64,000 bases of DNA, taken from the NCBI GenBank assembly GCA_017555845.1, contig JAFZFO010000055.1, positions 35,768-99,767 on the forward strand. The letters run 5' to 3'. The notes under the pieces are model-generated. The model did no database searches and had not been told where the DNA came from. It worked only from the letters and a program-made list of their open reading frames with translations. Position numbers and translations under genes: made by a program. Source of the stretch: Bacteroidaceae bacterium (GTDB taxonomy: Bacteria > Bacteroidota > Bacteroidia > Bacteroidales > Bacteroidaceae). This document shows, one piece after another, positions 42,768-52,276 of the stretch (position 1 is the stretch's first letter; every line of letters starts with the position of its first letter).

Positions 42768-44822
42768 TTATCTCAAATCCATCTCCTCGAAAAGGTAGCT
42801 TGCGCCACCGACACGGTCGATGACAAAGAGTACATAGCGGATGTCGACCGAGATGTTGCGGCAGATGGTGGGGTCGAACTCGATGTCGCTCATTGTAGAA
42901 CGCCATGTGCGGTCGAAGTTGATACCGATAAGCTCGCCCTTGCCGTTGATGACAGGAGAACCGGAATTACCGCCCGATGTGTGGTTGTTGGCAAGGAAGC
43001 ATACAGGGATGGTCTTCTTGCCGTTGTGCTCTATGCTCCAGCGGCCGTAGTCCTTTTCTGCATGGATGTCGCGCAAAACCTGTGGTATGTTGTAGTCATA
43101 GATTTCGGGGTTGTCCTTTGCCATGATACCGTCGAGGGTGGTTAGGTGTGTGTGGTACTCGCCGTCAACGTTCTCATAGCCGCAGATTGTGCCATATGCC
43201 ACGCGCAGCGTAAAGTTCGCATCGGGGTAGAAGGCACGCTCCTTGTCCCACTCGCGGAGCGCCTGCATATACTTTCTGTACCACTTCTCAATTGTAGGTA
43301 CATTGCTCAGGTTGCGGTAAGCATAGCTTGTGTTCTTCTTTGTCAAGGGAGCAAACCATGCTGCAAGCTGCACCACCGGGTCGGCAAGTACCTCCTCGGT
43401 TGTGAGGGGGTGTTTTTTTATAAGCTGTGAGTTTGCATATATCTCCTCGACAAACAGCTCCACGCTGCCGCATGCAGCAATGGCCGCGGTAAGTTCCTGT
43501 GGAACGTTCTCGGCAGGCATGCGGCCAATGAACTCGGCAATCATGCGCTTGGCAATGGCCTTGTCAATCTCAACCCTGTAGTCGTTGAGGTAGTATTTGC
43601 GGCCAACGGCCTGGACATCGGCTGTGAGCTTGTCGCCCTTTGCATGCTTTGAGTAGAGCCATGCTGCAAAATTATAAACTTCAATGCCGGCAATTGTCTC
43701 GTTGAAAAGTTCACGTGCGAAATATCCCGGAATGGTCTTCTCATATGCCGCGTGCATTGAATCGAGGAGGGTGGCATACTGTGTCCTGTCGGCAGCCCAT
43801 GCTGCGAATGCCTTCTCATAATCCTCCTTTTTATCGGCAGTTTTAAGGCGCTCGAGTCCAAGACTCTCGCCCTGCCACTTCTTCCATGCGTTTGCAATGT
43901 TCGCGTGCTTTGCGGCATAGGCAATGCGTGTTGCGACATCCTTGCCCTGCGCCTCGCTGATGATGTCAAGACGTATTGTGCGAAGGGCAATCTTCATTGG
44001 ATTTGACTCATTGGCAACGTACTCCACAGCATCGGCTGTCACATACTCCTGTGTGTTGCCGGGGAAACCGTATATCATCGTGAAGTCGCCCTCATTCACA
44101 CCCTTTGTAGAGATTGGGAAGTGACGCTTGGGGCGGTAAGGTACGTTGTCGACAGAGTAGTCGGCAGGCTCGTTGTTGGCATCGGCATAGACGCGGAACA
44201 TGGAGAAATCACCGGTGTGGCGTGGCCATATCCAGTTGTCGGTGTCGCCACCGAATTTGCCTATTGATGATGGTGGTGCACCCACGAGGCGCACGTCGTT
44301 GTATACGCGGTAAACAAAAAGATAGTGCTGGTTGCCGTAGTACATCGATTCAATGCTTGCACGGCATCCCTTGCCCTGTTTCGCCTGTGCTATGATTTCG
44401 GCAGGGCTATCGCCGGCAGCGATCCTGTCGGTCACGTCCTCCATCTTCTCGAGAATGCTTATTGTGAGTCCCGGAACGTGCAGCTCCTCGGCACGCGATT
44501 TTGCCCAGTAGCCGTCGGTCAGGTAGTCATGCTCCACTGATGAGAGCTTCTGTATCGATGCATATCCGCAATGGTGGTTTGTAAGCAGAAGACCTTCGGC
44601 CGATACGAATTCGCCTGTACAACCGCCGCCGAACTGCATGACAGCATCCTTGAGTGATGGCTTGGTTGTGGAATATACATCGTCGGCTTTCAGTTTGAAG
44701 CCCTTTTTGCGCATGTCCTTTACGCGCTCTTTGATGAGGCTTGGAAGCCACATGCCCTCGTCGGCGGTGGCTGTGGTAAATGTGATGCACGCAAGCGCGC
44801 AGAGCAGGAATTTCTTTATCAT
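42768..44822 (-). CDS. S46 family dipeptidyl-peptidase (DPP11-like)
   Basis: A secreted serine exopeptidase, 684 aa. Seen: signal peptide 1-20 (ATADEGMW), the catalytic His region LLLTNHHCGYASIQ (His83/84), and the Ser region GGNSGSPVINGKGELIGINFDR (Ser620) with Arg638 after F-D. Known: in this family an Arg at that position gives Asp/Glu specificity at P1 (DPP11), while Gly gives hydrophobic specificity (DPP7). I infer release of X-Asp/X-Glu dipeptides in the periplasm. First gene of the leftward seven-gene operon, whose other products include an AspT-type carrier. Confidence 0.92.
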   Translation of the reverse strand: MIKKFLLCALACITFTTATADEGMWLPSLIKERVKDMRKKGFKLKADDVYSTTKPSLKDAVMQFGGGCTGEFVSAEGLLLTNHHCGYASIQKLSSVEHDYLTDGYWAKSRAEELHVPGLTISILEKMEDVTDRIAAGDSPAEIIAQAKQGKGCRASIESMYYGNQHYLFVYRVYNDVRLVGAPPSSIGKFGGDTDNWIWPRHTGDFSMFRVYADANNEPADYSVDNVPYRPKRHFPISTKGVNEGDFTMIYGFPGNTQEYVTADAVEYVANESNPMKIALRTIRLDIISEAQGKDVATRIAYAAKHANIANAWKKWQGESLGLERLKTADKKEDYEKAFAAWAADRTQYATLLDSMHAAYEKTIPGYFARELFNETIAGIEVYNFAAWLYSKHAKGDKLTADVQAVGRKYYLNDYRVEIDKAIAKRMIAEFIGRMPAENVPQELTAAIAACGSVELFVEEIYANSQLIKKHPLTTEEVLADPVVQLAAWFAPLTKKNTSYAYRNLSNVPTIEKWYRKYMQALREWDKERAFYPDANFTLRVAYGTICGYENVDGEYHTHLTTLDGIMAKDNPEIYDYNIPQVLRDIHAEKDYGRWSIEHNGKKTIPVCFLANNHTSGGNSGSPVINGKGELIGINFDRTWRSTMSDIEFDPTICRNISVDIRYVLFVIDRVGGASYLFEEMDLR

Positions 44823-44847
44823 AGTGGATTGTGTATTTTATTTTTTG

Positions 44848-44855
44848 CGAAGATA
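44848..44855 (-). promoter_or_regulatory. -7 box of the S46 operon
   Basis: The minus strand reads TATCTTCG, 25 nt before the ATG. It faces away from the promoter at 44981-45011. Confidence 0.65.
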
Positions 44856-44980
44856 ATACTTTTAACAATAAATTCAACCACAAACGGCAATAAAGAGAAC
44901 CAAAGGTTGAAAAGGTGCTGCATGAGATATTGCAATCAACTTTTTGCCGACAGAATTTAACGTTTTTTATTTACTGTATG

Positions 44981-45011
44981 TTTGCAGTTATGTGCTTTTG
45001 TGATATTTTTG
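44981..45011 (+). promoter_or_regulatory. Promoter of the SusCD/TlpA operon
   Basis: TTTG (44981-44984) and TATTTTTG (45004-45011) are separated by 19 nt, a consensus pair. The predicted start is near 45018, with a 40-nt AT-rich leader. Confidence 0.82.
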
Positions 45012-45058
45012 CGACAATAATATAATATTAATATAAAAATTTGTAAAACTCTATAACT

Positions 45059-46027
45059 ATGAAGAAAAGACTGCTATTCGCGCTTGTGTCTGTTTTTACT
45101 CTTTTGACTACTGCTGCAGCGCAGCAAAAGACTACATTGAGCGCCCGTATTGATGGCTATCAGAGAAGCATGATATACTTTGACTGTATGCAGACTCCGC
45201 TGATTGCTCAGGAGTTCCATACCAACCCGGGCGAGGTGCATGTATACAGCTTCGACAGCGAGAACCTTGTGTGGATGACAATCAATGGAAACACAGGTGT
45301 GATGCTGCAACCGGGCGATAGCCTGCATGTGGATGTCGTATACAACGGCAAGAATGTGAAGGTTGAGTACAGCGGTTCGGATCGCGCCGTCAACAACAAC
45401 CGTCTTGTAAAGAGCATCGAGAACCTCAAGCGCAGTCTCCGTTACAAGGAGCAGCTTCTTGGTTGTGCCGCGCTCGACATCAAGCCAAAGAGCCGCGTCG
45501 ATGATTCACGCGTTCTGCTCGAAAAGGCAAAGGCTCTCATCGAAAAGAGCCAGGCAAGCCCCGAGGCAAAGAACTATGTGATGGCAATGATTGAGTATCA
45601 CGTCTATATGTCATTCATCGAGTATCCTGTAATGTATGCAAGCGTACGCGGTCTCGCTGTCGAGGAGCAGGAGATCGGCGACTATTGGAATATTATGGAC
45701 GGTTACGTTGTAAGAGGTGATGCCGAGTCAATGAACTGCCCCGAATATGCGAGTTTGCTTATGCGCTACTGCTTCTTCATGAACGAGAAGGCTGCGAAGG
45801 AGGCTGGAAAGGCCTATGCTATGCCAACCATGATGGAAGACATGTACAAGGAACTTGCTGCATACTACGATGGCGCTCAGAGGGATTTTGTACTCTACAC
45901 ATTGTTGCGCAACTTCATCATGAACGGCCGCGAGATAGAAAGAGCCGATGTGTTGTACAATGATTATGTTGAAAAATACAACAGCAACGTATTCTACAAG
46001 AGCATCATCGACATGCTCATGCAATAA
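45059..46027 (+). CDS. Periplasmic orphan, first gene of the SusCD operon
   Basis: 322 aa. Seen: signal peptide 1-21 (TAAAQQ), a short beta-rich domain about 22-115 (TTLSARIDGYQRSMIYFD, VMLQPGDSLHVDVVYNG), then helices to the end. The order, a DUF4369-like beta domain then helical linker, is that of the TlpA proteins at 54012-57445 but without any thioredoxin domain or CxxC. It could be a truncated relative that binds the same substrate or partner. It lies 27 nt upstream of susC. Confidence 0.68.
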   Translation: MKKRLLFALVSVFTLLTTAAAQQKTTLSARIDGYQRSMIYFDCMQTPLIAQEFHTNPGEVHVYSFDSENLVWMTINGNTGVMLQPGDSLHVDVVYNGKNVKVEYSGSDRAVNNNRLVKSIENLKRSLRYKEQLLGCAALDIKPKSRVDDSRVLLEKAKALIEKSQASPEAKNYVMAMIEYHVYMSFIEYPVMYASVRGLAVEEQEIGDYWNIMDGYVVRGDAESMNCPEYASLLMRYCFFMNEKAAKEAGKAYAMPTMMEDMYKELAAYYDGAQRDFVLYTLLRNFIMNGREIERADVLYNDYVEKYNSNVFYKSIIDMLMQ

Positions 46028-46054
46028 TTGTAAAACCATATAGTCAAGTTCATT

Positions 46055-49000
46055 ATGGGAAAAACTATTTTCAACCCTAAGTTTTTCTGCAAGATATCCG
46101 TTCTTGTCGTGCTGCTGTTGTGCAGTGCGGCAACTGCTGTTGCACAGGATGCAGCCAGCTGGAAGGAGAAGCCTGTAACATTGAGGGTAAGTAACCAGCC
46201 TCTTGGCAAGGTGCTTGAGATGGTTGCCGAAGCTGCAAATGCAAAGATTACATTGCAGGAGGTATCGCTTTGGAATGTCAGCAAGCCTATAAGCCTCGCA
46301 GTCAAGAATAAACCGCTCGACAAGGTGCTTGGCGAGCTCGTTGGCGACCAGGACGTCATAATACGCTATGAGGGCGAGAATCAGATTGTCCTTCAGCCCG
46401 ACAACCGGAGCGAGGGTAAAGGTGACGAGGTGTTTGTGTCGGGACAGGTGTTCGACCGTGATACACAGGAGTCGCTCATTGGAGCTACTGTGTTGATAAC
46501 CGACGGTACAGGCAAGGACCAGGGCGCAAGAGGATGCGTTACCGACATTGATGGCAAGTTCAGCCTGCGATTGAACAGGAAAGAGTCCATCAGCATCTCT
46601 TTCGTTGGTTACGAGACTGTCTCAAAGCAGATATTGAAGGATGAGAACAACCTGCTCATTGAGTTGAAACCGTCCATCGAGATGGCTGAGGTTGTCGTTA
46701 CCGGTATCAGCCGCCGCAGCAAGGACAGCTTTACCGGAAACTATGTAGAGGTGAAGGGTGACGATTTGAGAAGAATGAGCCCTACAAATATTCTCAAGGG
46801 AATCCAGTTCTTCGATCCAAGTTTCAAGATTATCGAGAACAACCTTGCAGGTTCGGACCCTAACGCCGAGCCCGACTTCCAGATACGTGGTGACCAATCG
46901 TTCGGCTCCAAGTCTTCGAACAGCATGGATCTTATGCTCGATAATGTGTCAAGCCGTCCTAACACCCCGTTGTTCGTGCTTGACGGTTTCATTGTTCCCA
47001 TGAGCCGCATCCTTGACCTTGACCCCGAGCGTGTGGAGAATATCACTGTCCTGAAGGATGCCGCGGCTACATCGGTATACGGTTCGCGTGCAGCCAATGG
47101 CGTTGTGGTGGTTGAGACAAAGGTGGCGCCCGACGGTGCACTCTCGGTCTCATACAACGGTACAATGACAGTGCAGACCCCGGATCTTACCGATTACAAT
47201 ATGATGGATGCTGCAACAAAGCTCGATACAGAGTGGAGAGCAGGCCTTTATAACCCCACCAATGCCGCACAGATGAACCTGTACAACAGCTACAGACGTA
47301 ATGTGCTTGGTGGAGTGGATACATATTGGCTCTCGAAACCGTTGCGTACAGCCATACAGAACCGTCACTCGTTGAGCGTGGCGGGTGGTACCGATGTGTT
47401 CCGTTATAGCCTTGACATCAATGCCGCGATGCAGCCCGGTGTGATGAAGGAGTCAAGCAACGGCACAAAGGGTGTGAACTTCAACATGACCTATCTGAAG
47501 GACAAGTTTACCATGCGTGCCAATGTGAGCCTTTCCGAGTCCAACAGCAGCAACTCGCCTTATGGCTCATATTCACAGTATACAAGACTGAATCCATACT
47601 ACATTCCTGTTGATGCCAACGGACAGCCAATAAAGGTTCTTGACAACAACACCGTGAGTGGACAGAGCAAGGTAATAACAAACCCGTTGTATGATGCAAC
47701 CGTAGGTATCAAGGATGTCACAAACAGCCTTAGCATGAATACCAGCCTTAGTCTGGAGTATATGATACTCAAGAACCTGCGTATTACCGAGCAGCTCTCT
47801 TATACACGAGGTCTTGCGGGAACAGACAAATTCCTCCCTGCCGACCATACAAGCTTTGAGCTCGAGGATGACCTCACACGCAAGGGAAGCTACTTCAAGA
47901 GCACCGGCGAGATGTCATCATGGTCAAGCAATTTAGGTATCAACTACAACCTCGTGGTCGATGATCATCTGTTCAGTGTCTTTGGAAACTGGACCGTGAA
48001 CGAGGACAAGAACAACTATGTCAACCTCTCGGCTACAGGTTACCCCGATGCACATATGGATGACTTCATCTTCGGTAACAAGATGGAGACAAGCATGAGC
48101 AACATCGGTAGCGAGAACATCTCGCGCTCGATAGGTTTGATCGGACAGTTCTCATATAGCTATGACAACCGTTATTCAGCCGACTTCAATATCAGCGGCG
48201 AGGCATCATCACGATATGCCAACCACGACCTTGTACCTTTCTGGTCCGTGGGTGGTAGATGGAATGTCCACAACGAGAAGTGGTTGCAGGGATATCTCTC
48301 GAACCTTGTACTCCGTGCAAGCTACGGTATTACCGGCGAACAGAATTTCAGTCCGTCCGATGCAATCGAGTATTACACCTTCTCGGGTACCATGCGCCCC
48401 TATAGCTCATTCCCTGTCCTTGGCGCTCTTTTGAGTGGTCTCAACAATACAGGCCTTGGCTGGGCAAAGACACACAACACCAGTCTGTCGCTCGATCTCG
48501 GTTTCTGGAAGAACAGGGTTAATCTCGCATTCAACTACTATAACAACATCACGAAGGAGCTGCTTACCAGCTATGACCTTGCTCCATCAACAGGATTTGC
48601 GACAATGGTCATGAATGCCGGAGAGTTGCAGAACCGTGGTTTTGACGTTACATTGAACGTGGTTGCAATGCAGAATCTGCGCAAACAGTTCTTCTGGACT
48701 GTCAGTGCCAACGCCAATGCCAACAAGAACAAGATCCGTAAGCTCTCCGATTATCTGAAGAAAGTCAACGAGCAGCAGATGGCGTCGGCAGATGCTCCAT
48801 TGCCACAGTACCGCGAGGGCGAGTCAACGACAACGCTTTATGTGGTACGTTCATTGGGCGTGGATCCGGTGACAGGCAAGGAGGTCTATCTGAAGCGTGA
48901 CGGTACAAAGACATTCGTTTGGAATGCCAACGACAAGGTTGCCGTCGGCGACTTGAACCCAAAGATCAGCGGTACGGTATCTTCAAGCATAAACTGGAAA

Positions 49001-49423
49001 GACATGTCATGTACACTCGGATTCACATATAAATATGGTGGAATCGTATACAACCAGACACTTGTTGACAAGATAGAGAACCAGAATGTCGCATACAACC
49101 TTGACTACCGTGCCGGTCAGAACCGTTGGGAAAAACCGGGCGACGTGACACCATACGTGGGTTTCAGCCCAACAGGTGCCAATACTCCTGCCAGCACACG
49201 TTTCATTATGGACGACAATGAGATAAGGCTTGCGACCTTGAACCTCGGCTACAGATTTACCGGTGAGGACTTCAAATATCTGCGTCGTGCAAACATTGAT
49301 GTTCTCGCGTTGAACTTCACTACAAACGACCTTGCCCGCATCTCATCAATAAAGATGGAGCGCGGTCTCGACTATCCGTTTGCCCGTTCATACACACTGT
49401 CGCTGTCAATTATGTTCAGATAA
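46055..49423 (+). CDS. SusC/RagA family TonB-linked outer-membrane protein with STN domain
   Basis: 1122 aa. Seen: signal peptide to about 32 (TAVAQD), STN domain about 38-108 (VTLRVSNQPLGKVLEMVAEAAN), carboxypeptidase-regulatory-like domain about 128-215 (SGQVFDRDTQESLIGATVLITDG), plug about 218-360 with VLDGFIVPMSRILDLDPERVENI then VLKDAAATSVYGSRAANGVVVVETK, and a barrel ending SLSIMFR. Known: SusC forms a pedal-bin importer with SusD. STN-bearing members usually signal through a FecR-type anti-sigma factor; no sigma/anti-sigma pair is in this window. Confidence 0.96.
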   Translation: MGKTIFNPKFFCKISVLVVLLLCSAATAVAQDAASWKEKPVTLRVSNQPLGKVLEMVAEAANAKITLQEVSLWNVSKPISLAVKNKPLDKVLGELVGDQDVIIRYEGENQIVLQPDNRSEGKGDEVFVSGQVFDRDTQESLIGATVLITDGTGKDQGARGCVTDIDGKFSLRLNRKESISISFVGYETVSKQILKDENNLLIELKPSIEMAEVVVTGISRRSKDSFTGNYVEVKGDDLRRMSPTNILKGIQFFDPSFKIIENNLAGSDPNAEPDFQIRGDQSFGSKSSNSMDLMLDNVSSRPNTPLFVLDGFIVPMSRILDLDPERVENITVLKDAAATSVYGSRAANGVVVVETKVAPDGALSVSYNGTMTVQTPDLTDYNMMDAATKLDTEWRAGLYNPTNAAQMNLYNSYRRNVLGGVDTYWLSKPLRTAIQNRHSLSVAGGTDVFRYSLDINAAMQPGVMKESSNGTKGVNFNMTYLKDKFTMRANVSLSESNSSNSPYGSYSQYTRLNPYYIPVDANGQPIKVLDNNTVSGQSKVITNPLYDATVGIKDVTNSLSMNTSLSLEYMILKNLRITEQLSYTRGLAGTDKFLPADHTSFELEDDLTRKGSYFKSTGEMSSWSSNLGINYNLVVDDHLFSVFGNWTVNEDKNNYVNLSATGYPDAHMDDFIFGNKMETSMSNIGSENISRSIGLIGQFSYSYDNRYSADFNISGEASSRYANHDLVPFWSVGGRWNVHNEKWLQGYLSNLVLRASYGITGEQNFSPSDAIEYYTFSGTMRPYSSFPVLGALLSGLNNTGLGWAKTHNTSLSLDLGFWKNRVNLAFNYYNNITKELLTSYDLAPSTGFATMVMNAGELQNRGFDVTLNVVAMQNLRKQFFWTVSANANANKNKIRKLSDYLKKVNEQQMASADAPLPQYREGESTTTLYVVRSLGVDPVTGKEVYLKRDGTKTFVWNANDKVAVGDLNPKISGTVSSSINWKDMSCTLGFTYKYGGIVYNQTLVDKIENQNVAYNLDYRAGQNRWEKPGDVTPYVGFSPTGANTPASTRFIMDDNEIRLATLNLGYRFTGEDFKYLRRANIDVLALNFTTNDLARISSIKMERGLDYPFARSYTLSLSIMFR

Positions 49424-49436
49424 TTAAAGATTGAAG

Positions 49437-50867
49437 ATGATGAAAAAGAGTATTTATATAATTGTTGCCGGTCTTGTGAGCATGTTCTCTTTCCCTTCGT
49501 GCTCAGGATGGTTGGATGTGACTCCAAACACCGATCTGCCGGCAAAGGAACTGTTTACTACCGAGAACGGTTTCCAGAGTGCCCTTGCCGGTCTTTATAT
49601 TTTGATGACCGAGGAAGATACCTATGGCAAGAACCTCAGCTTTGGACTCACAGAGCAGCTCGTGCAGATGTATGACCGCCTTCCCGAAGGAACTACCGAC
49701 CGCAATAGCGTCTACATATATGACCGTGAGACAAGCGGTGCATATAATACCAAGGGTGTGCTTGCAAACATCTGGCGTGCACAGTATAACACCATTGCCA
49801 ATGCCAACAACCTCCTTAAATGGTGGGAACTCAATGGCGATGTCGTGCTGCTTGATTCAACAGTACGCAAGATGATACGCGGCGAGGCTCTCGCCCTGCG
49901 TGCATTCCTGCACTTTGACCTGTTGCGTGGTTGGGGACCTGTGAACTATGCCGGAAACCCCGATGCGCGTGAGATGAAATGTATGCCATACCGCACTGTT
50001 GCCGACCACTCCAAGCAACCGCTGTTGCCTGCAAAGGATGTCGTGGCAAATATCATAAAGGACCTCAAGGCTGCCAAGGAGTGCCTGGGCTATGAAAAGG
50101 AGCTTGACTTGGGCAGTGACCTCACAAAGAGAAACCTCCGTTTCAACTACCATGCCATCAATGCAATGTTGGCACGCGTGTACAGCTATGCCGGCGAGAA
50201 AGACAGTGCAGCCATGCATGCCCTTATGGTCATTGACGAGTGTGGCCTGACATTGCAGAGCGGCAATGACAATGACCCTATACTCTCAAAGGAGGTTATT
50301 CTGGGCCTGAACATGTATGAGCTTGAGGATAATATGTCCGAATACTTCGCGGTGGGTGAGAAGATGAACACCAAGTATTACCTCAACATACCTACATTGA
50401 ACCAGATATTCGAGTCTGTAGGTTCCGAGAGCGAGGATATGCGTGCCAAAGGCTCTGCATTCTACCGCAACAACGAACAGCAGTGCGCCATATCGTTGAA
50501 GTATGTAGAGAATGACAACGGCATAATCCCGCTTATCCGTCTTCCCGAGATGTACTACATTGCCTGCGAGGCTTCGGAATATGCCGAGGAGGCAGCCATG
50601 TACGTCAACAATGTCCGCAACAAGCGAGGAATTTCCAAGGCAAAGGATGTATCGTGCGAAACGGAAGAGTTGTGCATCGCAGCGCTCAACAAGGAGTACC
50701 GCAAGGAGTTCTATGGCGAAGGACAATACTTCTGGTTCCTCAAGGCGCATGGTGTTGTAGGCACTTTGGCTCATTGCCCCGAGGTGACACTTGCCCAGGA
50801 GAATTTCATATTCCCATTGCCCGATGCAGAGGTAGAGTTCGGATGGACCGGCGAGAATGAAGATTAA
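49437..50867 (+). CDS. SusD/RagB family substrate-binding lipoprotein
   Basis: 476 aa from ATG 49437. Seen: lipoprotein signal FPSC (Cys about 22), then SusD features: NTDLPAKELFTTENGFQSALAGLY, NANNLLKWWE, AEALALRAFLHFDLLRGWGPV-like MIRGEALALRAFLHFDLLR, and VNNVRNKRGISKAK with the final LNKEYRKEFYGEGQYFWFLK. Known: SusD is the surface lid of the SusC importer and binds the substrate first. It begins 13 nt after susC. The frame could also start at TTG 49431, which is less likely. Confidence 0.95.
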   Translation: MMKKSIYIIVAGLVSMFSFPSCSGWLDVTPNTDLPAKELFTTENGFQSALAGLYILMTEEDTYGKNLSFGLTEQLVQMYDRLPEGTTDRNSVYIYDRETSGAYNTKGVLANIWRAQYNTIANANNLLKWWELNGDVVLLDSTVRKMIRGEALALRAFLHFDLLRGWGPVNYAGNPDAREMKCMPYRTVADHSKQPLLPAKDVVANIIKDLKAAKECLGYEKELDLGSDLTKRNLRFNYHAINAMLARVYSYAGEKDSAAMHALMVIDECGLTLQSGNDNDPILSKEVILGLNMYELEDNMSEYFAVGEKMNTKYYLNIPTLNQIFESVGSESEDMRAKGSAFYRNNEQQCAISLKYVENDNGIIPLIRLPEMYYIACEASEYAEEAAMYVNNVRNKRGISKAKDVSCETEELCIAALNKEYRKEFYGEGQYFWFLKAHGVVGTLAHCPEVTLAQENFIFPLPDAEVEFGWTGENED

Positions 50868-50890
50868 TAGCAAGATAAAGTAGCAGATAT

Positions 50891-52240
50891 ATGAAAAAGA
50901 GCATTCTTTATATAGTTTGGCTGTTCGCCCTGTCGTTTGTGTTGACTGCCTGTGAGGGCAGTGAACCCGATCTGTTCGACAAGGATTCGAACGGTGCATA
51001 TTTCGACTATAACAATGCAAATGAGTTCGAGCAGACACTCAATTTCAGTGATTACATCGTGGGAGACCCCGACACCGTGTCAGTGACCTTGAAAGTGAAA
51101 CTGTTGGGATATCTTATGGATGAGGAGCGTACCCTTTCGGTAAAGACAAAGGATGTCGAGGGATATGAGCCTGCCGATGTCACTATAGGTAAGGTTACCT
51201 TTGCCAACAAGGAGTATGAGAAACAGATAGAGGTAAAGGTCAAGCGCCCCGCAGTAGAGGATGTGATGTACGCAGTGTGCATCTATCTCGATGGTAGCGG
51301 CGATATCGGTACCGGCATCGACGGTAAGAGCGAGATCAACCTGTATGTGACAGAATCATACTCTATGCCTGCAGTGTGGTACAGCCACATGGATACATAT
51401 CTTGGCGATTGGAGCAAGGAGAAGCATATATTCCTTGCCAACCATACAGGCAACAACAAGTTCTATGCGAAACTTTTCGACAGCAACACCGAGATGCACA
51501 TCTTTGATTCCATTGTTGCCCTTAACGTGAGCGCAGTGAACGCACTGCTTGCAAATGAACCGGCTGAGGCTATTGAGGTGGAGCTCCCTATTCTCAAGGA
51601 AACTGATTATCCTGCATACAGCAAACCATATTTCTGGAGTGAATATGAGTCTGTGTTGGGTATGTTCAGGGCCGGTAAGTTCTGCCGCTTCACTACAATG
51701 CTTGGTGGTGCAACCACAAAGGATGTTGCCGCGCTGTTTGCAAGTGAGGCAGCAAAGGACAAGATGGAGGCCGAGGCCGACAACTTCCACAAGGATGATG
51801 TCCTTTACATGCTCAATGAGTATTACAACTATGCCTTGATGGGGCTCCCTATTTCAGAATACAAGGAACTCTGTTGGGTCAAGATGAATGAAACGGCTAA
51901 CTATAAGGTTAGAATTCCATTCTGGTGGGAGGATCCCAATGCTCTTGGCACCGGCGACATTGTCAAGATGTATTTCGGTGAATACAGTGACGACAAGTAC
52001 AAGTTCATGCTGATGACAATGCTTGCCGAGGATGGTGCCGACTACTTCATCACAGAATCCATTCTGCCATTCGTATATGATAAGGAGAGTGGCTCCTTTG
52101 GTTGGGATAAATCATTGTTCGGAACAAAAGAGCTTGCGGGCGAGGAGCGTCTCAAGGAGTGCTACCGCATCATCAAGGCAAAGAACGACAGCCGTCCGCC
52201 ATCAAGACGCTTTGATATCCCCACCGTTGTTCTTGACTGA
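50891..52240 (+). CDS. DUF4843 surface lipoprotein
   Basis: 449 aa. Seen: lipobox LTAC (Cys about 21), an N-terminal beta-sandwich about 35-150 (FSDYIVGDPDTVSVTLKVKLLG, EYEKQIEVKVKRPA) as in DUF4843, and a larger helical/mixed C-terminal part with no recognised family (HMDTYLGDWSKEKHIFLAN, YNYALMGLPISEYKELCW). Known: DUF4843 proteins sit with SusCD pairs in many Bacteroidetes loci and are of unknown function. It lies 23 nt after susD. Confidence 0.85.
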   Translation: MKKSILYIVWLFALSFVLTACEGSEPDLFDKDSNGAYFDYNNANEFEQTLNFSDYIVGDPDTVSVTLKVKLLGYLMDEERTLSVKTKDVEGYEPADVTIGKVTFANKEYEKQIEVKVKRPAVEDVMYAVCIYLDGSGDIGTGIDGKSEINLYVTESYSMPAVWYSHMDTYLGDWSKEKHIFLANHTGNNKFYAKLFDSNTEMHIFDSIVALNVSAVNALLANEPAEAIEVELPILKETDYPAYSKPYFWSEYESVLGMFRAGKFCRFTTMLGGATTKDVAALFASEAAKDKMEAEADNFHKDDVLYMLNEYYNYALMGLPISEYKELCWVKMNETANYKVRIPFWWEDPNALGTGDIVKMYFGEYSDDKYKFMLMTMLAEDGADYFITESILPFVYDKESGSFGWDKSLFGTKELAGEERLKECYRIIKAKNDSRPPSRRFDIPTVVLD

Positions 52241-52276
52241 AACTATAGAATCAACACCATTGAAAGAGAATAATTT

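Noticed and set aside
43288-43473. Several long antisense frames within the S46 and AAE genes
   Set aside because: Shadow frames of GC-rich codon positions with no start signals; the opposite strand encodes clear families.
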